From Candidatus Uabimicrobium amorphum (GTDB taxonomy: Bacteria > Planctomycetota > Uabimicrobiia > Uabimicrobiales > Uabimicrobiaceae), in the NCBI RefSeq assembly GCF_009002475.1, contig NZ_AP019860.1:5284501-5348500 (forward strand): 64,000 nt of DNA, given 5' to 3'. The notes under the pieces are model-generated. The model made no database searches. It had not been told where the DNA came from and was given only the letters and a program-made list of their open reading frames with translations. Below are positions 42,360-51,327 of the stretch, in pieces. Within the stretch, counting starts at the first letter, position 1. Every line of letters begins with the position of its first letter. The position numbers and the translations under genes were made by a program.

Positions 42360-44441
42360 CTATTGTCCTATGTATAAAACTTGTACGTTACCAATGATCG
42401 CTCCATACGTGTTGCTGTTATCACGAGGATAATCTCCGAGATAAACAGGTAGTTGTGCTAGAGGACCACGTTGGTACTCCTTACTTTTTTCACCGTCAAC
42501 AGTTAATTGGTAGACGCTGTTTTTTACGTCGATAACTACATGGTGTTCTCTGTTTTTCCTAGCATACAGGCCAATATTGGTCCAACCGCGTACATCACGT
42601 GGGCCACTTTGTGCAAAATAAACAGATAAAATAATCTTTTCTTCGGAAACACGTAAGTTCCAAGCGCCTTCTGCCGCAGAGGCCACACCAACGGTGTCGA
42701 GAATAGTTCCATCACCCCGGAAAGTAACACTCAGTTCAATACGTACCTTGTTTTTAGGCATAGCCGTTGCGAGAAGAGCACTATCGGTGATATTGGTAAG
42801 TCGCATATTTGTGATGGCATCCCTATCTTGTGGTTTGCCGGTATTTTTTGCTAGATAGTTAAAAGCGTTTTTTGTTCGCCAACGTAGGGGATGCATAGTT
42901 GGGAAACGATTACGCAGGTTGTTGATAAGTGGGTATGCCTTAGGGTGTAACCAACGCGATAATGCTAAAATAATGGTTTCTGCAAGTTTGGGGTTGGTAA
43001 CGGCGTCGACCTTTTGCAATTCATCAATAAGCAAAGGATTGTCATTGTCAGGCGACATTTGTCCAAGCAGGTTAATCAATAACATTTTAAACTTTGGGAA
43101 TTCTTGCATAATTGCCGTAAGGTCTTGCGGTGAGGCCATACGCAAAATTTCCGATGTGCGTAAATCTTGTTCAAATTTTGGAAGTTGTGGGTAAGCCCGT
43201 AAGGTTTTGACTATCTGCTTTTTATTCATACGTGAACGAGTAAAGTTTTTGTATTTCTCTTCATACTGATGAGCTTGGTTTTTATAGCGTATCGCGGTAT
43301 TCTTCCATTTTTGAAGTTGGTCATTTTGTAGATATATTGTAAATGAAAACACTATGAGCATGGCGGAGGTAAGCGCGAAGGTAAACTTACGTTTTTTGAT
43401 TTGTAGCGCCAGAGTATGAAAAGGTGACATTTTTTTTATTTTTATCTTTTCACCACTCAAGAATTTTTCCAAATCTTGGGCCAAGAGTTGTGCCGACTTG
43501 TAACGACGTTTTTTGTCTTTGGCCATTGCTTTCTTACAAATAGCATCGAGGTGTTTCGACAGACGTGGTTTTATTTCTGTCACGGAGCGTGGTTCATCTT
43601 CGTTGATTTGGCGGATTAAATTAGCGAATGATTTGCCGCGAAAGGGTGTTTGTCCTGTGCATATTTCATAAAGGACTACTCCCAGTGAATAGATATCACT
43701 TTTCGCGTCTACTTCGCGTGTATTTCCTGAAGCTTGCTCCGGAGCCATATACTCTAACGTGCCGACGATGGTGCCACTACGAGACAGTTCTTTACTCACC
43801 TGAGTTACTTTCGCCAAACCAAAGTCCATAACATAGGGAATATTATTGGCGTCAAGCATTATGTTTACTGATTTTATGTCGCGATGCACCACACCGTTTT
43901 GATGTGCATAATCTACTGCGCGGCATATTTTGATCATAAGCTCAATCAATGAGCGCGTCGACATTTTATTTTGGATCGCTTTTTTTAAAGTAACACCGTT
44001 GATGAATTCCATGGCAAAGAAGTTCATGCCACTTTCTGTCCCGATGTCAAAAACTTTGATGATGTTGGGGTGTTCTAGTTTGGCAGTTGTTTTTGCTTCG
44101 CGCAAAAATCGATCTACGGCGTTGCCTTGTTCTTGTGAGAGAAGCGTTTTTAAAGCCACAACTCTGTCAAGCTGTGGGTCATAGGCCCGATAAACGCGTC
44201 CCATCCCTCCACGTCCGATTTCTTTTTCAATACGATAGCGACCAAAACTTTGCTTTTCAATAGCCTGTAGTTGTGCCTGGCTGAGTAGTCCTTCGCGAAG
44301 AAAAATTTGGCTTAGCGAGCAGTTGGTATTTTGCTGTCGTATTTTTTGGAGTTGTTGAATACATGTGGCAAGTTGCACAGGGTTTATATACCCAAAAGCC
44401 ACGGCCGTTTTTCCGATGAGTATATCTTCTTTATTGTTCAT
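42360..44441 (-). CDS. Ser/Thr protein kinase with C-terminal jellyroll-like domain
   Basis: 693 aa. Residues 5-65 form a helical pre-domain with two GYINPVQLATCIQQ / GLLSQAQLQAIEKQ units, like the N-terminal domain of GspE/MshE. Kinase motifs: GRGGMGRVY (77-85), Lys98, HRDIKSVN (186-193), DFG (206-208), GTLEYMAPEQ. One TM helix is at about 353-371. The distal part has a helical stretch and a C-terminal LamG/concanavalin-like beta domain (about 540-693). It heads the operon with the desaturase and ligase fusion, so its targets may be in that pathway (inference). The Shine-Dalgarno is weak. Confidence 0.92.
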   Translation of the reverse strand: MNNKEDILIGKTAVAFGYINPVQLATCIQQLQKIRQQNTNCSLSQIFLREGLLSQAQLQAIEKQSFGRYRIEKEIGRGGMGRVYRAYDPQLDRVVALKTLLSQEQGNAVDRFLREAKTTAKLEHPNIIKVFDIGTESGMNFFAMEFINGVTLKKAIQNKMSTRSLIELMIKICRAVDYAHQNGVVHRDIKSVNIMLDANNIPYVMDFGLAKVTQVSKELSRSGTIVGTLEYMAPEQASGNTREVDAKSDIYSLGVVLYEICTGQTPFRGKSFANLIRQINEDEPRSVTEIKPRLSKHLDAICKKAMAKDKKRRYKSAQLLAQDLEKFLSGEKIKIKKMSPFHTLALQIKKRKFTFALTSAMLIVFSFTIYLQNDQLQKWKNTAIRYKNQAHQYEEKYKNFTRSRMNKKQIVKTLRAYPQLPKFEQDLRTSEILRMASPQDLTAIMQEFPKFKMLLINLLGQMSPDNDNPLLIDELQKVDAVTNPKLAETIILALSRWLHPKAYPLINNLRNRFPTMHPLRWRTKNAFNYLAKNTGKPQDRDAITNMRLTNITDSALLATAMPKNKVRIELSVTFRGDGTILDTVGVASAAEGAWNLRVSEEKIILSVYFAQSGPRDVRGWTNIGLYARKNREHHVVIDVKNSVYQLTVDGEKSKEYQRGPLAQLPVYLGDYPRDNSNTYGAIIGNVQVLYIGQ

Positions 44442-44520
44442 ATTTTTTATCTTAACGTTTGTTTTTTTGAACTAAAAAACTAAGTTTTGAGACTTTTCTA
44501 AAGTATAGTATTTTCAATGG

Positions 44521-44570
44521 TACTTGGTGCCCTCCTGCCGGCTAATCGCCGGCTGTAGGGGTACCAAGTA
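44521..44570. repeat. 50-bp nested palindrome
   Basis: The outer arms TACTTGGTGCCC and GGGGTACCAAGTA pair with two mismatches. The inner stem GCCGGC / GCCGGC flanks the loop TAATC. It lies between the PLD-like gene and the kinase, both on the minus strand, and may act as a terminator hairpin for the PLD transcript or be a mobile palindromic repeat. Confidence 0.75.
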
Positions 44571-44620
44571 CAGGGAATATCTATACTTAAGCAACTTTCA
44601 CAAATTAATGTTCCAAAGTA

Positions 44621-46213
44621 CTAGTCAGAAAGATGATATGTCATTTTTCCGTCTTTTTCTGCGCCATATATCAAAGTTACGTCTTCTAACCATTTTAGTA
44701 TGGGAAGAATCTTTTCTTCGCTAATATTGGTTTTTGTTGTCAGTCTTTCCAGGTCACAGCCATAACGACTATCATGCATTACATTCATGACTTTACGGCA
44801 CACCGGATTGTTGTACGCTTTGATAATTTTTTCTTTTAAGTAACGCCCACGGTATCCTTCGATCACTTGAGGATTTTTCAAGGTTTGTTTTCCGGGTTCT
44901 TTTGGACGTACACGGTCCCACATAAAATTGAATTCTGCCATAAAACGGTCGATAACCTGTTGTGCTTCGGGGGTAGACCCATCAAAAACCATAATGTTTT
45001 CGAAATTGCGGACTTCTGCGGATTCTGACCAGTTATAGCTTCCCAAACCCATTAATTTTCCATTGACAACAACACACTTGTGATGTAGTAGCAAGTTGCG
45101 TTGGTGCATCAGCATGGCTGTTTTACTGTCCTTGTCCCAACCAAATGCATTGGAGCGCCATTTGTAGCGAATTTCAAAATTCTTGAGTTTACGCATGTAG
45201 GCACGTTTTTCCATAAAAGGACCCATCACGCCACGATGGTTTTCATCATCTTCTATTTGCGTTTGGTCTAGAAGGATACGTACTTTAATTTTAGGATTTC
45301 TCTGTGCGATGTACAAAAGAGTATTTGCTAGATTGTAATGGGTAAAACTAAACATTGCAACATCAATGGTTCCACCATCGGACTCGACTTGGCGTAGTAT
45401 ATTATTGAGAGTGTCATCTATTCTTTGATAGTGTTCGATGTCGATAGGCTTTGAGTTGGAAACAATTTGTACGGCACTCCACTGCGAATCAATAGGTAGG
45501 TGGCGTTCGCTTTCGCAGTTTTTGGTGACGTCCGTTCCATACTCGTTCCATAAGCGCGAAAACTCTTCTGCTAGTTGCAGACCGATGTAAGGTTCGTTGC
45601 GAAAAATGACGCGATTTTCCGCGAACATGTGTCCCGCACCCCATGAGACGTTTGCACTACCGCAAAATGCGTGGAGAGGTAATTTACTTGCCGGGTTATA
45701 AAATATACCAAATTTTTCATGCATGGTACCATAAATGACGGTTCCATCTTCTAACACACGTGTTCTTTCGCGTCTTTTGATGACATCGGGATAGATTTCT
45801 TTTAACTGAAAGTCGAAACTGCGTTTTTCTTTTTTGGCTGCTTCCATTTCCGCAGAAATCATTTTTTTAAATGCATCGCGAATTTCGACTGTCCAAGAAG
45901 CGCAGGCATCTAAAATTAATTTTACTTTAATACCACGATCGCGTGCTGCTGCGATGAGCGCTTCTTGTGTTTCCTTATGGCTAAAAGCGTACATGGCGAT
46001 TTTGATTTGCCCGTTTTTGGGAGCGCGTTGGATCATGTCAAGTAGAGCATTGTTCAAGTTGGCATTGACTTCTTTGCCGTCTACCATTGTAATTTTGCGC
46101 GTGTTATTTTTTTCGGCAAAGCCTCCATTAGGAGCAAAATAGATGTCGACATCTGCTGCAATAAAAGCACTACAAAAAAACAAAATGCAGTATGAAATGT
46201 GTTTGAAATTCAT
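44621..46213 (-). CDS. secreted phospholipase D-like protein
   Basis: About 530 aa with a signal peptide (MNFKHISYCILFFCSAFIAA). Two HKD half-sites are present: MHEKFGIFYNPASKLPLHAF with GSANVSWG, and HHKCVVVNGKLMGLGSYNWS. Both show HxK and the following Gly-Ser-x-Asn pattern, as in PLD/nuclease superfamily dimers-in-one-chain. It could be a phospholipase or a nuclease. The C-terminal 100 residues look like a small winged-helix-type extension (ISEEKILPILKWLEDVTLIY). The start is the ATG at 46211-46213 with AGGAT 6 nt upstream. Confidence 0.88.
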   Translation of the reverse strand: MNFKHISYCILFFCSAFIAADVDIYFAPNGGFAEKNNTRKITMVDGKEVNANLNNALLDMIQRAPKNGQIKIAMYAFSHKETQEALIAAARDRGIKVKLILDACASWTVEIRDAFKKMISAEMEAAKKEKRSFDFQLKEIYPDVIKRRERTRVLEDGTVIYGTMHEKFGIFYNPASKLPLHAFCGSANVSWGAGHMFAENRVIFRNEPYIGLQLAEEFSRLWNEYGTDVTKNCESERHLPIDSQWSAVQIVSNSKPIDIEHYQRIDDTLNNILRQVESDGGTIDVAMFSFTHYNLANTLLYIAQRNPKIKVRILLDQTQIEDDENHRGVMGPFMEKRAYMRKLKNFEIRYKWRSNAFGWDKDSKTAMLMHQRNLLLHHKCVVVNGKLMGLGSYNWSESAEVRNFENIMVFDGSTPEAQQVIDRFMAEFNFMWDRVRPKEPGKQTLKNPQVIEGYRGRYLKEKIIKAYNNPVCRKVMNVMHDSRYGCDLERLTTKTNISEEKILPILKWLEDVTLIYGAEKDGKMTYHLSD

Positions 46214-46452
46214 CACATTATCCTTTGTTAAATTTTTTGGAGAGAAAGTTAGGTGTTATCAATTAAATTTTGTTTAAGGTGGAGAGAGAAAACGTAAGTT
46301 AACTGATTAAACCTTGTATTTTACGAGTTATATGAATTATGAGTTATCAAAGCATATCCTGCAATGAGGATGGAAAAAAAATATGATTCGCCGTTATTAT
46401 AAACGATTTTGCTGACCATTTTCTAATAATTTCTACACGGAAATAACCTTAC
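46214..46452. other. intergenic region, divergent promoters, no gene seen
   Basis: An AT-rich segment between the divergent PLD-like and citrate synthase genes. No coding frame or RNA gene is supported; it should contain the PLD-gene promoter, but no clear consensus is seen. Confidence 0.45.
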
Positions 46453-46481
46453 TTGACACTACTGTAAGAAAAAGCTATCAT
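46453..46481 (+). promoter_or_regulatory. consensus sigma70 promoter for citrate synthase
   Basis: A perfect TTGACA (46453-46458), 17-nt spacer and TATCAT (46476-46481). The predicted start, near 46488, gives a leader of almost 200 nt before the ATG at 46685. This is the best promoter match in the window. Confidence 0.7.
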
Positions 46482-46494
46482 GTTAGCTTTGCGA

Positions 46495-46515
46495 ATTGTG
46501 TAGATATTACACAAT
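46495..46515 (+). promoter_or_regulatory. hairpin at the start of the gltA leader
   Basis: ATTGTGTA / TACACAAT with a 5-nt loop, located a few bases after the predicted transcription start. It may stabilise the mRNA 5' end or be an operator for a dimeric regulator. Confidence 0.4.
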
Positions 46516-46684
46516 CTCCTTTAGGCAGAACACGGTTATTTTGTATTTGTCTTAGGTGTCATCAATCAAAAACAGATATGTAACAATTTTGTTACTCTTT
46601 GTTAGCGATATCTACGCTGTAAATACTGATGAATCTACAATACTCTAATGGGAAATACAAAAGCATTTACGGAAGGCAACGAGT

Positions 46685-47977
46685 ATGTCAAACAATGCCG
46701 AGTTAAAAGTTGGCGATAAGGTTTATGAACTTCCTATGATTGAAGGAAGTGAAGGCGAAAAGGCGATTGATATTAGAAAGTTTCGTGCTGGTTCAGGTCT
46801 TATCGCTTTAGATGAAGGTTTTGCAAACACCGGAGGGTGCCAAAGCTCGATTACGTTTATCAATGGGGAAGAAGGTATTTTGCGTTATCGCGGTTACGCT
46901 ATCGAAGAATTGTGCCAAAAATCTAGCTTTTTAGAGGTGGCATGGTTATTGATTTATGGTGAACTACCTTCTAAAGATCAACGCGATAAATTTGTTTCTG
47001 ATATTGTTAGACACTCCATGGTGGACGAAGATATCCGTAAATTTTACGAGGCTTTTCCTCGTACAGCACACCCTATGGCTCTTCTCTCATCTGTAATATG
47101 CTCCTTGTCTACATATTACCAGGATGAATTAGACATAAATGATGAAGATGCTGTGTATATGACAATTGTACGCTTGATATCAAAGATTACGACACTTGCG
47201 GCATATGCATACAAAAAATCTATTGGTCAACCTTTTGTTTACCCGGACAATAGTCTTGATTATGCTTCCAATTTCATGCATATGTTGTTTTCAGTTCCTT
47301 GTGAATCGTATGAAGTTCAACCTGCCATTGCCAAAGCCCTCGATCAACTTTTTATTCTGCATGCAGACCACGAACAAAACTGTTCCGCGACGACTGTACG
47401 TGTTGTGGGAAGTAGCGAGGCGAACTTATTCGCTTGTATTGCTGCTGGTATCTGTGCTCTTTGGGGACCTCTTCACGGTGGGGCGAACCAAAAGGTTATT
47501 GAAATGTTGATGAATATACAGCGCGATGGTGGCGACTCTCAAAAATATTTAGCAAAAGCCAAAGACAAGAGTGATCCATTCCGCTTAATGGGTTTTGGAC
47601 ACCGCGTATACAAAAACTTTGATCCTCGTGCTAAAATTATTAAAGCAAGCTGCGATGAAATTCTAAACAATATTGGGGTGAATGATCCTCTTTTGAAGAT
47701 AGCAAAAGAATTAGAAGAAGCCGCACTAAGCGATGAATATTTTGCAAGCCGAAAGCTATATCCAAATGTGGATTTCTATAGCGGTATTATTTATCGAGCG
47801 ATTGGTTTCCCTACCAATATGTTCACCGTTTTATTTGCAATCGGACGTTTACCTGGGTGGATTGCTCAGTGGCGTGAAATGCTAAAAAATCCAGGACGAA
47901 AAATTGCAAGACCTCGCCAGATATATACTGGTCCAAATTTAAGAGAATTTGTTGACGCTGAAAATCGCACAACATAA
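46685..47977 (+). CDS. gltA: citrate synthase
   Basis: 430 aa, the hexameric bacterial type II length. It condenses acetyl-CoA and oxaloacetate at the entry of the TCA cycle. Motifs: GCQSSITFINGEEGILRYRG, HADHEQNCSATTVRVVGSS, GPLHGGANQKVIEML, MGFGHRVYKNFDPRAK and PNVDFYSGI. These carry the catalytic His, His and Asp. Followed by a perfect terminator. An isocitrate-dehydrogenase-like gene occurs 8.5 kb downstream. Confidence 0.97.
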   Translation: MSNNAELKVGDKVYELPMIEGSEGEKAIDIRKFRAGSGLIALDEGFANTGGCQSSITFINGEEGILRYRGYAIEELCQKSSFLEVAWLLIYGELPSKDQRDKFVSDIVRHSMVDEDIRKFYEAFPRTAHPMALLSSVICSLSTYYQDELDINDEDAVYMTIVRLISKITTLAAYAYKKSIGQPFVYPDNSLDYASNFMHMLFSVPCESYEVQPAIAKALDQLFILHADHEQNCSATTVRVVGSSEANLFACIAAGICALWGPLHGGANQKVIEMLMNIQRDGGDSQKYLAKAKDKSDPFRLMGFGHRVYKNFDPRAKIIKASCDEILNNIGVNDPLLKIAKELEEAALSDEYFASRKLYPNVDFYSGIIYRAIGFPTNMFTVLFAIGRLPGWIAQWREMLKNPGRKIARPRQIYTGPNLREFVDAENRTT

Positions 47978-47992
47978 AACTTTTATGATATC

Positions 47993-48028
47993 AAAAACGG
48001 ACTCTTATTTTAGAGTCCGTTTTTTTTT
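47993..48028 (+). terminator. rho-independent terminator of gltA
   Basis: ACGGACTCT / AGAGTCCGT stem followed by nine T residues, with an A-run on the 5' side. The rest of the gap up to 48264 contains an A-rich AACAAAGAAAA repeat (about 48093-48135) and a weak ACTTCTC/GAGAAGT hairpin. Confidence 0.93.
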
Positions 48029-48264
48029 GCATAGTTTGATCTAAAAATTTACGTTTCACTCTCGATGTTGGAATCTACATTGGCAATAGAAATAAACAAA
48101 GAAAAAACAAAGAAAAAACAAAAAAGAGAGAGTTTGTCATAAAACGAAAGTTTATTTGACAGGTTTTTCTATTTCGCAAATGTAGACTTCTCATCGTTGT
48201 GGAGAAGTGTGTATTTTTTAATTTTGTTAACTTAATTTTTGTTACCTTACTTGTTATATTTTTG

Positions 48265-49338
48265 TTATCTAGATTTTTTGCTGGTTTCTTCGCTTTCCGG
48301 TTTTGGTCCAGCAACCAAATTTTTACCAGATAGAGTGTTTAAAAATTTAACAATATATTTTGTATCGATGGGATTCAGTTTTTTGTTCAACTGCATGTAT
48401 GCAATTTTTTTCACAGCTTCTTCCAAAGTCGCGGAGGCGCCATCGTGGAAATAAGGAGCTGTCAGTGCTACATTGCGCATCGATGGAACTTTAAAAAGAA
48501 ACTTATCTTCTTCTTTTTTGGTTTCATTAAAACGACCCATATCTGTGGTGTTTTCATATGGATTTAACAAACCTGTTTTGTTGTAAGAATCACCGCCCAT
48601 CAAAGGTCCCTTGTGGCAAGTTGCACATCCAACCTTGATGAATTTAGTCAAGCCTGTTAGCTCATCTTTACTCAAAGCTGTAAGATCTCCCTTTTGAAAG
48701 TCATCAAAACGATCTCGGGTGATCAAAGTTCTTTCGAATGCAGCTATGGCGTGAGCCATGTTGTCATAGGTAAGTGGCTTTTCTTCTTTAGGAAAAGCCT
48801 TCTTAAATGGTTCCTTGTACTCTTCTAATTTACTGAATTTCTCGATGACAGCTTCCTCGCTGGGCATGGCCATTTCTACAGGGTTTAGTACTGGTCCTTT
48901 GGCCTGTTCTTTCAAATCTTTTGCACGGCCGTCCCAGAACTGTGATATATGAAAACCCGCGTTGTAAACTGTCGGAGAGTTGCGATCTCCATTTTTCCCT
49001 TCTGTTCCCGGTGAGGTCGGAAGGTTGTCTACACCTGCTAAGTTGTTATCTATACGATGGCAACTATTGCAAGACTTGGTGTCGTTTTCTGAAAGTCTTT
49101 TATCATGGTATAATTTTTCTCCCAGTGCGACGAGTTCTGGTGTGTCGTTTTCACTACCGGGCATTTTGTCTGGTAAAACACCAAACAAGGACAGCGCTTC
49201 TTGTTGAAGTTTTTTGGCTCGTGGATCTGTTTTTTTCGCCGCTGTTTTTTTTCCTGTATCTGTTTTTGGTGTTTCTTCTTGATTGCCACATCCGATCAAC
49301 AGGCAAAAAACCATGAATGAAACTAAGTATCTTTGCAT
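48265..49338 (-). CDS. di-haem cytochrome c peroxidase-like lipoprotein
   Basis: 357 aa. The lipoprotein signal ends LLIGC. Two c-type haem sites are present: CNSCH (90-94) and CATCH (238-242). Family motifs GEKLYHDKRLS, RNSPTVYNAGF, FWDGRAKDL and FKVPSMRNVALTAPYFHDG match the CcpA/MauG group, which reduces H2O2 or oxidises proteins in the periplasm. A Lys/Glu-rich linker (20-48) and tail flank the core. The start has GAGGAT upstream. Confidence 0.93.
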   Translation of the reverse strand: MQRYLVSFMVFCLLIGCGNQEETPKTDTGKKTAAKKTDPRAKKLQQEALSLFGVLPDKMPGSENDTPELVALGEKLYHDKRLSENDTKSCNSCHRIDNNLAGVDNLPTSPGTEGKNGDRNSPTVYNAGFHISQFWDGRAKDLKEQAKGPVLNPVEMAMPSEEAVIEKFSKLEEYKEPFKKAFPKEEKPLTYDNMAHAIAAFERTLITRDRFDDFQKGDLTALSKDELTGLTKFIKVGCATCHKGPLMGGDSYNKTGLLNPYENTTDMGRFNETKKEEDKFLFKVPSMRNVALTAPYFHDGASATLEEAVKKIAYMQLNKKLNPIDTKYIVKFLNTLSGKNLVAGPKPESEETSKKSR

Positions 49339-49647
49339 CTTTAATCCTCGCTTAGTACATATAAGTATTCTATAGGTGAAATTTTTTTATCTCTAATAGA
49401 TTTGGTGGTCAGCATTCAATCGACAAAAGTACAGACCACCAAAAAAATTAGGATGGGAAATTTCTTTTCGTTAACTTCGGTACACTATGTGCATATGTCG
49501 TGCCAATGTTGTGTGTGACAATTTAATTGTAAAGATGATTTGTCTTTGCATGCGCAATACGCGTGTACTTGCCTCGATTTTTCGACTAAAAAGTCTAATG
49601 ACATTTCGCCATATATGCGATGAAATTTTTTTTAATATTCGCTTTTA
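49339..49647. other. intergenic region between divergent genes, no gene seen
   Basis: It separates the peroxidase and the sigma54-activator genes. A palindromic segment ATTTCGCCATATATGCGATGAAAT (about 49602-49625) shares TCGCCATATA with a second copy near 49656, suggesting operator sites. No coding frame is supported. Confidence 0.45.
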
Positions 49648-49699
49648 ACGATATATCGCCATATAATTGACTATATATCGTATAGTGCTAAATATCGTA
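49648..49699 (+). promoter_or_regulatory. promoter with repeated TATCGTA operators
   Basis: An inverted repeat ACGATATAT (49648-49656) / ATATATCGT (49673-49681) surrounds TTGACT (49667-49672). TAAATA (49689-49694) lies 16 nt further, a plausible -35/-10 pair. TATCGTA occurs at 49676-49682 and again at 49693-49699, 17 bp apart. This suggests autoregulation by a DNA-binding dimer over the promoter. Confidence 0.5.
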
Positions 49700-49723
49700 A
49701 GTATGACAGGTGAGGACAAATGA

Positions 49724-51199
49724 ATGAATATAACAACATTAAACGAAATTTTAGAAGCACTAAACAAAGTGATCCGCGCCGATTTAACCGCTATTTTAAA
49801 ATTAGAGAGCGAAGACACTTTAGTTGTCTTAGCCTCTTCTGGGCCGTTAAACGCACCAAAGTTAAAAAATAAGCGCGTTTCCTTACACGACCGCATTAGC
49901 CTAAGCAAAGCTCTTCTTCTAAAAGAACCAAGTGTACTGGTTCATAAAGAGCACGAAAACAATGACAAAGATACATATTCTGATGTTATGGCGTTGCCCA
50001 TAGATCATTCATGTATGGTAGCTCCCTTGCGCATTGATCAAAAACTTCTAGGTGCGCTGACCATCGATGTTGTTACGTGTGACGCTTTTAGTGAAGATCT
50101 CATCAAATCTATCGAGGGGTTCGCCCATCTTGCCGCAAAAGTTGTGTACGAAGAGGAACGTGCAAATGACTTGTCGCGTAATCTCGAAAAGTTCGCTGTA
50201 GAAAACGCCAATTTACGTAGCACGCTAAAGGGAGTTGCTCTAGTAGGACAATCTACACCATGGTTAAATGTCGTCAACCAAGTACGTTTAGTTGCGCCTA
50301 CGCCCGCAAATGTTCTTATTTCTGGAGAAACAGGAACAGGAAAAGAGCAAGTAGCACATGCCATCCATCAATGGTCAACGCGCTCAGGAAAATCATTTAT
50401 TGCACTTAACTGCTCTGCGATTGTACCAGAGTTAGCACTGAGCGAATTATTTGGGCACGAAAAAGGATCGTTTACCGGAGCAAATCGTCGCAGAGAAGGG
50501 CGCTTTGAACTCGCTCATGGTGGAACTTTGTTTCTCGATGAAATTGCCGATTTGCCCGCACAAGCGCAAGCACAATTACTGCGAGTTATCCAAGAAAAAA
50601 CATTCGAACGTGTTGGCGGAAGCACCACTTTGCGTACCGATGTACGTTTAGTGGCAGCATCACACAAAAATTTAGAACAAGAAGTTGCGGCAGGAAGATT
50701 TCGCGAAGACCTATTCTACCGTTTGAACACCTTCCCCATTCATTTACCAAATTTGAGTGAACGTATGGAAGATATTGCTTTACTCTCCGAGTATTTTTTG
50801 GCAAAGTTAAAAGAAAGTTGGTCAATGCCAAATTTACAACTATCCACGGCAGCGCTGCACACTCTTGAAACGTATTCGTGGCCGGGTAACGTAAGGGAGT
50901 TAAGCAATGTTCTCGAACGAGCAGCAATCCTAGCGCGCGGGAAACACATAACGCCACAGTATTTACAACTTGGTGATAAAAAGACTTTAATGAATACTGC
51001 GCCATCTGTAAATCTAGAAAACTTTAATGTTCCCGAAGATTTAAATCGTTTAGAGAGAGCCATGGCAAACGAGATTATGCTAGCATTGGCGGAAAGTGAT
51101 GAAAAAATTTCAGGCAAAGGGGGAGCAGCCGAAATATTGGGTATTCCGCCGACAACACTGCATAGTACAATAAAACGCTTGCGTCTCAAAGTGTCGTAA
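49724..51199 (+). CDS. sigma54-dependent transcriptional activator with GAF domain
   Basis: 491 aa in the NorR layout. Residues about 1-145 are a GAF-type sensor. The AAA+ domain has Walker A GETGTGKE (201-208), the sigma54-contact loop GSFTGA (248-253, normally GAFTGA) and Walker B TLFLDEI, with YSWPGNVRELSNVLERA. The C-terminus is a Fis-type helix-turn-helix (GGAAEILGIPPTTLHSTIKR). It should activate sigma54 promoters upon a small-molecule or redox signal. Its regulated genes are not evident nearby. The start ATG (49724) has GAGG 8 nt upstream. Confidence 0.93.
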   Translation: MNITTLNEILEALNKVIRADLTAILKLESEDTLVVLASSGPLNAPKLKNKRVSLHDRISLSKALLLKEPSVLVHKEHENNDKDTYSDVMALPIDHSCMVAPLRIDQKLLGALTIDVVTCDAFSEDLIKSIEGFAHLAAKVVYEEERANDLSRNLEKFAVENANLRSTLKGVALVGQSTPWLNVVNQVRLVAPTPANVLISGETGTGKEQVAHAIHQWSTRSGKSFIALNCSAIVPELALSELFGHEKGSFTGANRRREGRFELAHGGTLFLDEIADLPAQAQAQLLRVIQEKTFERVGGSTTLRTDVRLVAASHKNLEQEVAAGRFREDLFYRLNTFPIHLPNLSERMEDIALLSEYFLAKLKESWSMPNLQLSTAALHTLETYSWPGNVRELSNVLERAAILARGKHITPQYLQLGDKKTLMNTAPSVNLENFNVPEDLNRLERAMANEIMLALAESDEKISGKGGAAEILGIPPTTLHSTIKRLRLKVS

Positions 51200-51213
51200 A
51201 GTATACGTTCTAA

Positions 51214-51305
51214 CACCGTGACCGTGACCGTGACCATGACCGTGACCGTAGCCGTAACCGTAAACCGTAGCCGTAACCGTAAACCGTAACCGTAAACCGT
51301 AATCG
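51214..51305. repeat. hexanucleotide tandem array, CCGTGA/CCGTAA type
   Basis: It begins with CCGTGA units and shifts to CCGTAA, CCGTAAA and CCGTAG variants, filling most of the gap between the sigma54-activator stop and the methyltransferase start. It has the same unit type as the 136-238 array, and again a predicted methyltransferase gene lies directly downstream. Confidence 0.9.
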
Positions 51306-51327
51306 AATAAATAAATATCAATAACAA

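Noticed and set aside
48075..48314. Lys-rich minus-strand frame after citrate synthase
   Set aside because: It is low complexity, overlaps the peroxidase 3' end and has no domain; the A-rich repeat explains it.
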